From contig NZ_CP043575.1 of assembly GCF_014076495.1 (NCBI RefSeq), forward strand, positions 4,154,001-4,218,000: 64,000 nucleotides of DNA, in the 5' to 3' direction. The notes beneath the pieces are model-generated. The model saw nothing but the letters and a program-made list of their open reading frames with translations, was not told the origin of the DNA and did no database searches. Shown here one piece after another: positions 21,736 to 30,382 of this stretch (position 1 is the first letter of the stretch; each line of letters begins with the position of its first letter). Both the position numbers and the translations under genes were made by a program. The stretch comes from Comamonas koreensis (lineage in GTDB: Bacteria > Pseudomonadota > Gammaproteobacteria > Burkholderiales > Burkholderiaceae_C).

Positions 21736-22647
21736 ATGCAAGATTCTCTCTGGCAGCGGCTGCTGCCCTCCTTGGCCGTATTGGGCTCGGTCAGCGCGCT
21801 GTGCCTGGGCACCAGCTTTGCCAAACACCTGTTCCCCGTTGTCGGCGCCCAGGGCACTACTGCGTTGCGCGTGGGCTTTTCGGCATTGCTGCTGCTGCTC
21901 ATCTGGCGCCCCTGGCGCTTTGGGCCTACCAAGGCGCACCTGGGGCAGATTGCGATCTTTGGCGTGGTGCTGGGGCTCATGAACCTGCTGTTTTACATGG
22001 CCATCAAGCGCCTGCCCTTTGGCGTGACGGTGGCCATCGAGTTTGTCGGCCCTCTGTCGGTGGCGGTGTGGACCTCGCGCCGGCTGCTCGATCTGGTCTG
22101 GCTGGGCTTGGCGGCGCTGGGCCTGTTTTTGCTGCTGGTGCTGCCGATGTTTGGTGTGCAGACTGCCGCGCTCGACCCGGTGGGCCTGTGCTTTGCGATC
22201 CTGGCCTCGGCCTGCTGGGCCGGCTACATCGTGCTGGGCAAGCGCGCCGGCCATATGCATGGCGGCATGGTGGTGTCACTGGCACTGCTGACTGCCGCCA
22301 TTGTGGTGGTGCCCTTTGGCATTGCCGAGGCCGGCGCCAAGCTGCTGCAGCCCTCGATCCTGCTCTATGGCCTGGCAGTGGCCGCAGTCTCCAGCGCCAT
22401 TCCCTACACCTTGGAGATTTTTGCGCTCAAGCGTCTGAGCTCTGGGGCCTTTTCCACCATGCTCGCCACCGAGCCGGCCATTGCAGCCATTGCCGGCATG
22501 CTGGTGCTGGGCGAGCTGCTAACCGCAACCCAGTGGTCAGCCATTGGACTGATCATGTTTGCAGCGATGGGCAGCGCGCTGACGGCCAAGCCCTCTGCCC
22601 CGCCGCAGGCGGCAGCGCCCAAGACCGAAGGCCAGGCCGTCGCCTGA
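21736..22647 (+). CDS. rhtA: RhtA-like EamA-family amino-acid exporter
   Basis: 303 residues with about ten membrane helices in two EamA repeats. Overall resemblance is closest to E. coli RhtA (threonine/homoserine exporter): SFAKHLFPVVGAQGTTALRV, AIEFVGPLSVAVWTSRR, ASACWAGYIVLGKRAG, SSAIPYTLEIFALKRL and ATEPAIAAIAGMLVLGE align with the corresponding RhtA blocks. ATG 21736 is the first plausible start; an in-frame extension overlaps the Lrp gene. Substrate assignment to threonine/homoserine is by homology only. Confidence 0.85.
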   Translation: MQDSLWQRLLPSLAVLGSVSALCLGTSFAKHLFPVVGAQGTTALRVGFSALLLLLIWRPWRFGPTKAHLGQIAIFGVVLGLMNLLFYMAIKRLPFGVTVAIEFVGPLSVAVWTSRRLLDLVWLGLAALGLFLLLVLPMFGVQTAALDPVGLCFAILASACWAGYIVLGKRAGHMHGGMVVSLALLTAAIVVVPFGIAEAGAKLLQPSILLYGLAVAAVSSAIPYTLEIFALKRLSSGAFSTMLATEPAIAAIAGMLVLGELLTATQWSAIGLIMFAAMGSALTAKPSAPPQAAAPKTEGQAVA

Positions 22648-22669
22648 GCACGCCACCCACCCGCCCATG

Positions 22670-22703
22670 AAAAAAGCGCCTGCCGCATAGTCGGCAAGCG
22701 CTT
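22670..22703 (-). terminator. Terminator of the murA-like gene
   Basis: Minus-strand hairpin AAGCGCTTGCCG...CGGCAGGCGCTT with a T6 tail (22670-22675 as A on plus). It lies between the convergent rhtA-like and murA-like genes and directly follows the latter. Confidence 0.8.
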
Positions 22704-22724
22704 GGGTATTGGGATGGAAGCAGC

Positions 22725-24026
22725 TTAGTTCTCGCCCGCCCACTCCACCTTGGCGCCCAGGCTTTGCAGGTTCTCGACAAAGCGCGGGTGCGCGCGCTTG
22801 ATCGGCGCGGCATTGCGAATCTCGGAGCGCCCTTCAATGCTGGCGGCAACCATGAACAAGGCAATGGCCACGCGGATGATGTAGGGGCTCTCCACCACGG
22901 CGGGGCTGAGCGGGTTGCCGCCCAGCGTGACGATGCGGTGCGGGTCGGACGAGAACACATGGGCACCGAACTTGGACAGCTCGCCGGTCCAGCCCAGGGC
23001 GCCGTCATAGACCTTGTTCCAGAACATCGCATTGCCTTCGGCGCGCACACCCAGCGCGATGAAGATCGGCAGCAGATCGACCGGGAAGTACGGCCAGGGT
23101 GCGGCCTCGACCTTGGTCAGCACATTGCGGGTAAACGGCGTCTCGACCTTGAGCGGGCCCTTGCGGATGGCGCGCGACCAGCCATCCTTGTGCTCGATCT
23201 GCACGCCAAACTTGGCAAAGGTGCGGTCGATCAGCGGGAAGTTGTCGGGGGTTCGGTTGCGCACCTGCACATCGCCGCCGGTGATCGCGCCCAACGCCAA
23301 GAAGGTGGTGATCTCGTGGAAGTCTTCCTCAAAATGGAACTCGCCGCCGCCCAGCTGCTCGACGCCATGCACCGTCAGGCGCGAGGTGCCAATGCCCTCG
23401 ATCCTGGCGCCCAGCATCACCATGAAGCGGCAGAACTCCTGCACATGCGGCTCGCAGGCGGCGTTGGTCAGCACCGAGCTGCCCTTGGCCGTGGCCGCGC
23501 ACAGCACAAAGTTTTCGGTGGTGGTAACCGAGGCATAGTCGAGCCAGTGCTGGGTGGCCTGCAGCGGGCCATCGCAGCGCACGATGAGCGACCCCTCGCC
23601 ATGCTCCACGCGGCCGCCAAAGCGGCGGAACACCTCGATGTGCGGATCGATCTCGCGCACGCCCAGGGTGCAGCCCTTGACATTGTCCTCCAGCCGCGCC
23701 ACGCCAAAGCGGGCCAGCAGCGGCGGCACCAGCATGATGGACGAGCGCATTTCCTCGGGCAGGTGGTGCTTGCAGGCATCAAAGTGGGTATCGCGATGGT
23801 GCAGTTGGAGCACGCCGCTGGCGTAGTCCATCTGCACGCTCGAGCCGAGCTTGCCAAAGATGTCCAGGATCTTGCGCACATCGGTGATGTCCGGAACGCC
23901 ATGGAGCACCAGGGGCTGGGCCGTCAACAACGTCGCGCACAGCACAGGCAAAACGGCATTCTTGTTGGACGAGGGAATGATGCGGCCCTGCAAAGGGGTG
24001 CCGCCGTGCACGATGAGTTTGGACAT
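22725..24026 (-). CDS. murA: UDP-N-acetylglucosamine 1-carboxyvinyltransferase (MurA) paralogue
   Basis: 433 residues, EPSP-synthase/MurA fold. MurA catalytic positions are kept: Lys-Asn in SSNKNAVLPVL, the PEP-adduct cysteine with the following Arg in GCTLGVREIDPH, Asp in PYFPVDLLP, and arginines in YIIRVA and IKRAHPRF. Flanking blocks are divergent (for example SSNKNA instead of SGAKNA). In many Burkholderiales the housekeeping murA sits next to hisG; this gene stands alone, so it may be a second MurA (inference). Start ATG 24026 opens MSKLIVHGGTPLQGRI; a 5' extension is not family-like. Confidence 0.82.
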   Translation of the reverse strand: MSKLIVHGGTPLQGRIIPSSNKNAVLPVLCATLLTAQPLVLHGVPDITDVRKILDIFGKLGSSVQMDYASGVLQLHHRDTHFDACKHHLPEEMRSSIMLVPPLLARFGVARLEDNVKGCTLGVREIDPHIEVFRRFGGRVEHGEGSLIVRCDGPLQATQHWLDYASVTTTENFVLCAATAKGSSVLTNAACEPHVQEFCRFMVMLGARIEGIGTSRLTVHGVEQLGGGEFHFEEDFHEITTFLALGAITGGDVQVRNRTPDNFPLIDRTFAKFGVQIEHKDGWSRAIRKGPLKVETPFTRNVLTKVEAAPWPYFPVDLLPIFIALGVRAEGNAMFWNKVYDGALGWTGELSKFGAHVFSSDPHRIVTLGGNPLSPAVVESPYIIRVAIALFMVAASIEGRSEIRNAAPIKRAHPRFVENLQSLGAKVEWAGEN

Positions 24027-24112
24027 GGATGGGGGGAGGTCGCGAATTCTGGAGTGGCCCGTGGCAGTGTGCGCTATCCGGGCCGACCCTGCATGGTACA
24101 GCGTCCAAAACA

Positions 24113-24143
24113 ACAAAAGGCACTCGGTTGGAGTGCCTTTTGT
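24113..24143. terminator. Terminator after metQ
   Basis: Perfect 13-bp stem ACAAAAGGCACTC / GAGTGCCTTTTGT (24113-24125 and 24131-24143) with a 5-base loop. The stem carries A and T runs on both sides, so it can act in either direction. It ends the metQ transcript, 64 bases past its stop. Confidence 0.75.
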
Positions 24144-24206
24144 AAATACCCGTCAACAAAATGTGCGGGATGGTGTTATGCCCTGCCAGAGCAGCTCACT
24201 TGCCGA

Positions 24207-24995
24207 TCAGAATGCGGGGACGACGGCGCCCTTGTACTTCTCCAGGATGAATTTCTTCACATCGTCGCCATGCAGCGCACGGGTCAGCTTGGCAATCGCC
24301 TCGTCATTGGCGCGGTCTGCACGGGCGGCAATGATGTTGGTGTAGGGCGAATCGGCGCCTTCGATAAAGAGCGCGTCCTTCGTGGGGTTGAGCTTGGCTT
24401 CGATCGCGTAGTTGGTGTTGATCAGGGCCAGATCCACGTCACCGAGCGCGCGCGGCAGCAGCGGCGCTTCGAGCTCCTTGAACTTGAGCTTCTTGGGGTT
24501 CTTGGCGATGTCCAGCGGCGTTGAAGTCAGCTTGGAGGCGTCCTTGAGCTCGATCAGGCCGTGCTTTTGCAGCAACAGCAAGGCGCGGCCGCCGTTGGAC
24601 GGGTCATTGGGGATGGCCACGGTGGCGCCGTCCTTCAGGTCCTTGATGTTCTTGATCTTGCTGGAGTAGGCGCCAAAGGGCTCCACATGCACCTTGCCAT
24701 TGGGCACTTGCACCAGCGAGCTCTTGCGGTCCTTGTTGTAGCTGTCCAGGTAAGGCTGGTGCTGGAAGAAGTTGGCATCGAGCTGCTTGTCTTCCACCGC
24801 CGCATTGGGCTGGATGTAGTCACTGAACTCGCGCACTTGCAGATCCACACCCTCAGCCTTGAGCTTGGGCTTGATGAAATTGAGGATTTCGGCATGTGGC
24901 ACCGGCGAGGCCGCCACTTTCAGCACCACATCAGCAGCGTGGGCAGACACGGCCAGGGCCGCGATGGCAAGAACGGAAAGCGTTTTTTTGAACAT
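24207..24995 (-). CDS. metQ: MetQ/NlpA-family substrate-binding protein
   Basis: 262 residues from ATG 24995. A classical signal peptide (MFKKTLSVLAIAALAVSAHA, cleavage before AD) precedes the NlpA/MetQ binding fold with SPVPHAEILNFIKPKL, EFSDYIQPNAAVEDKQLDAN and FFQHQPYLDSY. It binds methionine or a related amino acid for an ABC importer. There is no lipobox, unlike E. coli MetQ. No metN or metI gene is in the neighbourhood, so the partner ATPase and permease must be encoded elsewhere. The in-frame extension to 25157 is rejected because the signal peptide marks the start. Confidence 0.92.
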   Translation of the reverse strand: MFKKTLSVLAIAALAVSAHAADVVLKVAASPVPHAEILNFIKPKLKAEGVDLQVREFSDYIQPNAAVEDKQLDANFFQHQPYLDSYNKDRKSSLVQVPNGKVHVEPFGAYSSKIKNIKDLKDGATVAIPNDPSNGGRALLLLQKHGLIELKDASKLTSTPLDIAKNPKKLKFKELEAPLLPRALGDVDLALINTNYAIEAKLNPTKDALFIEGADSPYTNIIAARADRANDEAIAKLTRALHGDDVKKFILEKYKGAVVPAF

Positions 24996-25201
24996 GGTGT
25001 TTTGAACAGATGAGAAAGACCAGCCCGGGCAACACATGGATTTTTTCTTGATGGGACTGAACCAAGATGGTGCAAGTCTAGCCTTGATTGGCATATCGAT
25101 CAAAGAATATAAAGAGATTTGGTTATAAAGAAATTGATCTTTATGGCCCAAAGCCACAGTCCGGGCAGCCGCCGGGCGCCGGCCGCGCTATGCTCTGGGC
25201 C

Positions 25202-25468
25202 ATGTCTAGCCCGTTTGACCCCGATCAGCTGCTGCGCCTGCTCACCACCCCCATGCCTTTTGGCAAGTACCAGGGCCGCGCCATTGCGGACCTGCCAGGC
25301 AATTACCTCAACTGGTTTGCGCGGGAGGGCTTTCCCAAAGGCGATCTGGGCCGGCTGCTGGCACTGATGCACGAGATCGACCACAACGGCCTGGGCGAGT
25401 TGCTGCACCCTCTGCGCGCCAGCCTGCAGGCGAGCGGGCAGGCAGCTGGACAGCCTCCGCGAAAATGA
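25202..25468 (+). CDS. DUF3820 family protein
   Basis: 88 residues from ATG 25202. The DUF3820 signature is complete: MPFGKYQGRAIADLPGNYLN and FPKGDLGRLLALMHEIDHNG. It is a small cytosolic protein of unknown role; some relatives are annotated as quorum-sensing-regulated virulence factors without firm evidence. An upstream in-frame ATG would add a basic, non-conserved stretch. It is convergent with the next gene, and its stop overlaps the flank of that gene's terminator. Confidence 0.85.
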   Translation: MSSPFDPDQLLRLLTTPMPFGKYQGRAIADLPGNYLNWFAREGFPKGDLGRLLALMHEIDHNGLGELLHPLRASLQASGQAAGQPPRK

Positions 25469-25499
25469 AAAAACCCGCAGGCTTCCAGCAGCTGCGGGT
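25467..25499 (-). terminator. Terminator of the Ala-rich exported protein gene
   Basis: Minus-strand stem ACCCGCAG / CTGCGGGT (25492-25499 and 25473-25480) followed by a T6 run. It lies 26 bases past the stop of the gene at 25525-25995. Confidence 0.8.
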
Positions 25500-25524
25500 G
25501 GGTTCAGGTTGTTGAGAAGCTGCT

Positions 25525-25995
25525 TTACTTGACGGCAGAGCGGGCTGCGTCGGCCTTGGCCTTGGCATCATCGGCCTGCTTTTGCAGCGCCGCCGCTTCG
25601 GCCTCTGCCTTCTTGGCTTCGGCTTCCTTGGCAGCGGCTTCTTCCTTGCCCTTGTCACCGCCCATGGCGCCCGCCATGGCACTGCCGGCCATCGTGCCAG
25701 CAACGGCGCCCACGGCAGCTGCGCCCATGGTGCCCATCATGCTGGAGCCGCCAGCGGTCGGTGCCGCGGCGGCCGGTGCCGCAGCGGCAGGGGCTGCAGC
25801 CGCTGCTGGAGCGGCCGCGGGTGCAGCGGCGGCTGGTGTCGCAGGCTTGGCTGCCGGTGCAGGGGCCGCCTTTTGCGTGGCTGCGGGACGCTTGACACCG
25901 CCGCCCATGCGCTTGGCGTGGGCCAGGCCTGGCAGAACCAGACCAGCAATGGTCAAAGCAAGAACGGATGCAGAGGTGCGAAAAGAGGGGTTCAC
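25525..25995 (-). CDS. Exported Ala/Pro-rich protein, Tim44-like N-terminus only
   Basis: 156 residues from a GTG start (25993-25995). A signal peptide ends at GLAHA. Then comes KRMGGGVKRPA, resembling the mature N-terminus of Tim44-domain exported proteins in Burkholderiales, a low-complexity Ala/Pro segment (about 45-80), a Gly/Ala/Met-rich stretch that may be a weak membrane or glycine-zipper segment (MGAAAVGAVAGTMAGSAMAG), and a Lys/Glu/Ala coiled coil to the end. No Tim44 domain follows. Function unknown. It has its own terminator. Confidence 0.7.
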   Translation of the reverse strand: MNPSFRTSASVLALTIAGLVLPGLAHAKRMGGGVKRPAATQKAAPAPAAKPATPAAAAPAAAPAAAAAPAAAAPAAAAPTAGGSSMMGTMGAAAVGAVAGTMAGSAMAGAMGGDKGKEEAAAKEAEAKKAEAEAAALQKQADDAKAKADAARSAVK

Positions 25996-26225
25996 TACGA
26001 AATTTCCAAATAAAAGGCCGGGGCCACAGGCGGGGTGCCTGCTTGCCTACCCTGGGTACATGAGGGGAAACGCTGCAAATTCAAGTGCTTGTAGGCACGG
26101 CTTGCAGCGGTATGGCTCGGCTTTGGTTATTCGTTATGCGTAGCGCGCAGCTATAAATATTGTAGAGCAAGCCAGCGGCAGGGCTTGATCTACAAGACCT
26201 TGGGCGCCGCCCGCTATCGCCTGGC

Positions 26226-26873
26226 TCAGGCCGCTGCGATGCTGCCGAGCCCGCTGTATACCCACCAGGCCAGCGCCAGCATCATCACGCCGGTAAAGCC
26301 GTCCATCACGCGCCAGGCCTGGGGCTTGGCAAACAGCGTTTGCAGGCGCCGGCCGGCGCTGGCCAGCATCACAAACCAGGCGAGACTCGCACTGGCCGCA
26401 CCCAGCACAAAGATCCATTTGAGGCTGCCGTCCTGGCGTGCGCCGATCGAGCCCACCAGCACCACCGTGTCCAGGTAGACATGGGGGTTGAACAAGGTGA
26501 TGACGACCAGCGCACCCAGCACGCGCCACAGGCCGCGCCGGGCCGCCGTGGCCGGCGCACCGTCCCCATCGGCAGCAGGCGCTGCGCCAGCGGGCATCGC
26601 GGCGCGCCACAGAGCCATCAGGCCATAGGCCAGCAAAAACAGTGCGCCGCCCAAGGTGAGGTAGTAGGCCAGGGTGGGCGAATCCCCCAGCACCTGGGCC
26701 ATGCCGGCCACGCCAATACCGATCAGCAACGCATCGCTGAACACGCACCAGGCGACGCAGGCGCGTACATGCTCGCCGCTCACGGCCTGGCGCAGCACAT
26801 AGAGGTTTTGCGCACCGATCGAGACGATCAAAGAAAGGCAGACCGTGAAACCGGCCAGCCAGGTAGAAGTCAT
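26226..26873 (-). CDS. argO: LysE/ArgO-family basic amino-acid exporter
   Basis: 215 residues, about five or six membrane helices. The LysE signature SLIVSIGAQNLYVLRQ is near the N-terminus, and ITLFNPHVYLDTVVLVGSIG is the conserved Asn-Pro-His-hydroxyl segment in the middle. ATG 26873 is chosen because MTSTWLAGFTVCLSLIVSIG matches family starts; ATG 26888 is an alternative. It exports L-arginine or L-lysine. It is divergent from an ArgP/LysG-type LysR regulator 85 bases away, the classic exporter-regulator pair. Confidence 0.93.
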   Translation of the reverse strand: MTSTWLAGFTVCLSLIVSIGAQNLYVLRQAVSGEHVRACVAWCVFSDALLIGIGVAGMAQVLGDSPTLAYYLTLGGALFLLAYGLMALWRAAMPAGAAPAADGDGAPATAARRGLWRVLGALVVITLFNPHVYLDTVVLVGSIGARQDGSLKWIFVLGAASASLAWFVMLASAGRRLQTLFAKPQAWRVMDGFTGVMMLALAWWVYSGLGSIAAA

Positions 26874-26958
26874 GCTTGTTGTCCACATGGCGGCTATTGT
26901 GCGGCGCACCACTAAATAAGTAAAATTAAACAATCTTAGTCAAATGAAGCAAAACTAA

Positions 26959-27861
26959 ATGCTGGACTACCTGGGACTGGCCGCGCTGGCGGCCGTGGTG
27001 CGCGAGGGCAGCTTCGAGCGCGCCGCCAAGAAACTCCATGTCACCCCATCGGCGGTGTCGCAGCGCATCAAGCAGCTCGAGGAGCGCAGCGGCCAGGTGC
27101 TGGTGCAGCGCGGCAATCCCTGCACCGGCACCGAGGCCGGCCTGCGTCTGTGCCTGCACCTCGAGCAGGTGGCCTTGCTGGAAAACGCCCTGCGCCGCAG
27201 CAACCCCGATCTGCTGCCCGACGCGCCGGTCGCGCCCACCATCAAGCTGGCTGTCAATGCCGACTCGCTCTCGACCTGGTTCATGGATGCGATGGCCGAA
27301 TTCACCGCCTCGGGCAACGAGCTGCTGGATTTGCGCGTGGACGACCAGGACCACACCGCCCAGGCGCTGCGCGAAGGGGCGGTGCTGGGCGCAGTGACCG
27401 GCACCAGCGGCCAGATTCCGGGCTGCAACAGCTGGCCGCTGGGCACGATGCGCTATGTGGCAGCGGCCAGCCCCGGCTTTATGACGCGTTACTTTGCAGA
27501 CGGGGTGAGCACCCAGGCGCTGGCCCAGGCGCCCATCATGACCTTTGACCGCAAGGACCGGCTGCAGGACCAGTGGCTGCAGGCCCAGGGCATGGCCTCG
27601 CGCGGCAGCGGTCCCCGGCATTTTCTGCCATCCAACCAGGGCTATGTGCGTGCCTGCGAGATCGGCATGGGCTGGGGCATGCACCCCACGGTGCTGATTG
27701 CCGAGCAGCTCGCGCGCGGCAGCCTGGTGCCGCTGGTGCCCGACACCCCGCTGGACGTGCCGCTGTACTGGGCGCTGCCGCGCAGCGCGCAGACCAGCCT
27801 GGCCCGGTTGACGGACTGCGTCATGCGCGCAGCCAGCCGCGTGCTCACGCCTGCGGCTTGA
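26959..27861 (+). CDS. argP: ArgP/LysG-type LysR regulator
   Basis: 300 residues. Winged helix at 1-60 (MLDYLGLAALAAVVREGSFE, AAKKLHVTPSAVSQRIKQLE) with the ArgP-specific RGNPCTGTEAG segment, then the effector domain. It activates export of basic amino acids in response to Arg/Lys. It is divergently arranged with argO, so the AT-rich interval 26874-26958 should hold the operator. Confidence 0.92.
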   Translation: MLDYLGLAALAAVVREGSFERAAKKLHVTPSAVSQRIKQLEERSGQVLVQRGNPCTGTEAGLRLCLHLEQVALLENALRRSNPDLLPDAPVAPTIKLAVNADSLSTWFMDAMAEFTASGNELLDLRVDDQDHTAQALREGAVLGAVTGTSGQIPGCNSWPLGTMRYVAAASPGFMTRYFADGVSTQALAQAPIMTFDRKDRLQDQWLQAQGMASRGSGPRHFLPSNQGYVRACEIGMGWGMHPTVLIAEQLARGSLVPLVPDTPLDVPLYWALPRSAQTSLARLTDCVMRAASRVLTPAA

Positions 27862-27991
27862 GCCTTGCTGCCCTGGGGTTGTCAGCAAGGCGCAGGCTGG
27901 TGCGCCTATGATGCTGGCAGCGGCAGCACCGGCCTACCTGGGCGCTGCCGCAGAGGGAGGACTCCATGGTTTTCATTAGAAAGAGCACAGC

Positions 27992-28978
27992 ATGATTGAG
28001 GTGGAGGATCTCATCGTCGACTACCCCGGCCACCGCGCGCTGCATGGCGTGAGCCTGCAGATCGAGGCGGGCACCGTCACCGCCTTGGTGGGGCCCAATG
28101 GCGCGGGCAAATCCACCTTGCTGCGCTGCATTACCGGGCTGGAAGCGCCGCTGAGCGGCAGCACCCGGGTGGCAGGCATTGATGTGCAGCAAGCGCCCCG
28201 CCGCGCCCACCAGTGCATGGGCTATCTGTCGGATTTCTTCGGGCTCTACGAGACCCTGAGCGTGGCCCAGTGCCTGCAGTACGCCGCCGAAAGCCAGGGC
28301 CTGAGCCGCCAGGCAGCCACCGCGCGCGTGCATGCCGTGGCCGAGCAATTGGCGCTGACGGCCAAGCTGGGCCATGCCACGCGCAATCTCTCGCGTGGCC
28401 AGCGCCAGCGCGTGGCCATTGGCCAGGCCATCATCCATGAGCCCCAGGTGCTGCTACTCGATGAGCCCGCCAGCGGGCTCGATCCGGAAGCGCGCAGCAG
28501 CCTCTCGACCCTGTTCCGCCAGTTGCAGGCCCAGGGCATGACCCTGGTCGTCTCCAGCCACATCCTGAGCGAGCTTGACGAGTACTGCAGCCATATCCTG
28601 TCGATCCGCGAAGGCCGCATCACCAGCCACGGGCCCCTGAATGCGGTCGCTGGCGCCGGCGGCATCGGCGCCCTGCCCTCCGAGCTGGTGATGCAGCTGG
28701 AGCTGGCCGCGCCGCTCGCCCAGCCCGAGTTAGCACTGGCTGGCTACCGCCTGGTCGATATGCGTGCGGGCCGTGAGGGCAGCGCCTCTCATATCCTGTG
28801 GATTGGCATGCCTGCGCATGACACTGCTGCCCGCGTGCAGCTGCTGCAGCAGCTCGTGGCCCACGGCGCGCAGGTGCTGGGCTACCAGGAGGCGCGCACC
28901 AGTCTGCAGGAGCGCTACCAGCAAAGCCTGGAGGCCCCCGTTGATCCCCAAGCGCTGTTTGCCAAGGAGTGGCCATGA
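27992..28978 (+). CDS. ABC transporter ATP-binding protein
   Basis: 328 residues. Walker A GPNGAGKST near residue 35, the Q-loop region, signature LSRGQRQRVAIGQA, Walker B LLLDEPASGLDPEA and switch His in VSSHILSELDEY: a complete ATPase of the CcmA/ABC-2 exporter class. A C-terminal extension of about 100 residues carries no recognised motif. Its stop overlaps the permease ATG by four bases (ATGA), so the two are translationally coupled. Substrate unknown; this class mostly exports. Confidence 0.9.
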   Translation: MIEVEDLIVDYPGHRALHGVSLQIEAGTVTALVGPNGAGKSTLLRCITGLEAPLSGSTRVAGIDVQQAPRRAHQCMGYLSDFFGLYETLSVAQCLQYAAESQGLSRQAATARVHAVAEQLALTAKLGHATRNLSRGQRQRVAIGQAIIHEPQVLLLDEPASGLDPEARSSLSTLFRQLQAQGMTLVVSSHILSELDEYCSHILSIREGRITSHGPLNAVAGAGGIGALPSELVMQLELAAPLAQPELALAGYRLVDMRAGREGSASHILWIGMPAHDTAARVQLLQQLVAHGAQVLGYQEARTSLQERYQQSLEAPVDPQALFAKEWP

Positions 28979-30342
28979 ATCCGGAATTTCGCCGCCAGCT
29001 CAGCCTGGAGCTGAGCCCTGCGCGCCTGGTGCTGATGCCGGCCATCTTGCTGATGCTGGCCATCTGCGTGTTTGTGATCGAGGGCAAGCAGCCGCTGGTT
29101 TATTTGCACAAGGGTGCGATGACGCTGGTAGGCCTGCTGGCCGCCTGCGTGGGCACCTTCACCGCACTGTCCAGCATCAATGACGAGCTGAACGAACGCA
29201 CCTGGGACCAGCAGCGCATGAGCGCCATGGGCCCCTGGCGCATGGCCTGGGGCAAACTGCTGGGCGGCCCCAGCTATGCCTGGTATGGCGCGCTGCTGTG
29301 CACCGCAGCGGCCCTGCTGTGCGGCTTCTGGCTGGGCGAGCTGGCCGAGACCGTGCTGGTGCTCGTCCTCACCATTGTGGGCGCCTGCGCGCTGCACTGC
29401 GCGATGATGGCCAGCCGCCTCTACAGCATGGATCCCAACAAACCGGCCACGAGCCGCAATGTCTGGGTGCTGGTGGTGCTGGTGTTCCTGCTGCTGCAAC
29501 TCGTTAGCAGCCTGGTGGTGGGGCTGGACAGCCTGCTGGGCGGTGACGGTGGCGGCGCCTGGTGGGGCCTGCATCTGGGCTCGGGCGCGCTGCTGCTGAT
29601 TTTCGCGGCCGCCAGTTTGCTGCTGGGTCTGCTGGCGCTGTGGCGGGCCATGTCCATGCAGCTGTCGGTGCCCACCACGCCCTGGGCCTGGGCGCTGGGC
29701 AATGCGGCGGGCTGTCTGCTGCTCGTGGGCCTGGTGCCCAGCGGCACCGGCCGGGCGCTGACCGGCATGCTGCTGCTGGCGCTGGTAACCTACTACGCCG
29801 CTGCGCTCGAGAGCCAGGTGGCGCAGCGCTGGCGCGCCCTGCTCTATAGCGCGCAGCACGGCCAGTGGCGGCGCTTTTGGCAGAACATGCCACTGTGGCC
29901 GATCAGCTGGTGCATGGCATTTGCGGTGCTGCTGCCAGCCTACCTGTTGTGGAATGCCGACCCGCTGTCCAACCGCTCCCAACTGGGCCCGCTGGCCTTC
30001 ATGGTGCTGCTGCATGTGCTGCGCGACTGCGGCATCTACCTGGTGTTCTCGCTGCGCAAAAGCAGCCGCTCGCCGCTGGGCATGACCTTGCTGGTGGTCT
30101 TTGTGCTCAGCGCCCTGCTGCCGGCCATGTTCTGGTCACTGGGGCTGGCGCCGCTGTTCGAGCCGCTGTTTGGCGCCTTTGACCCGCGCCTGTCGTCCAA
30201 CTTCCAGCATGCGCCGGCGCTGGGCTGGCTCGCCTGGAGCGGTATGCTGGTGCAGTTGGCCGTGCTGGCCGTAGCGCTGGTGTGGCGCCTCAAGGCCATC
30301 ACGCCCCGCAGCGCGGCGAAGGACGATATCTTTGCGCTTTAG
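28975..30342 (+). CDS. ABC-2-type permease partner protein
   Basis: 455 residues with about ten to twelve hydrophobic segments, such as LVLMPAILLMLAICVFVI near the N-terminus and AVLAVALVWRLKAI at the end. The polar segment SSINDELNERTWDQQRMSAM after the second helix resembles the amphipathic coupling region of ABC-2 permeases. It is large for a single ABC-2 subunit. Context (ATGA overlap with the ATPase gene) makes it the membrane partner. Substrate unknown. Confidence 0.8.
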   Translation: MNPEFRRQLSLELSPARLVLMPAILLMLAICVFVIEGKQPLVYLHKGAMTLVGLLAACVGTFTALSSINDELNERTWDQQRMSAMGPWRMAWGKLLGGPSYAWYGALLCTAAALLCGFWLGELAETVLVLVLTIVGACALHCAMMASRLYSMDPNKPATSRNVWVLVVLVFLLLQLVSSLVVGLDSLLGGDGGGAWWGLHLGSGALLLIFAAASLLLGLLALWRAMSMQLSVPTTPWAWALGNAAGCLLLVGLVPSGTGRALTGMLLLALVTYYAAALESQVAQRWRALLYSAQHGQWRRFWQNMPLWPISWCMAFAVLLPAYLLWNADPLSNRSQLGPLAFMVLLHVLRDCGIYLVFSLRKSSRSPLGMTLLVVFVLSALLPAMFWSLGLAPLFEPLFGAFDPRLSSNFQHAPALGWLAWSGMLVQLAVLAVALVWRLKAITPRSAAKDDIFAL

Positions 30343-30382
30343 GCACCTATCCACCGCCTGCTAAGGCGGGCCGCTGCCAGCC

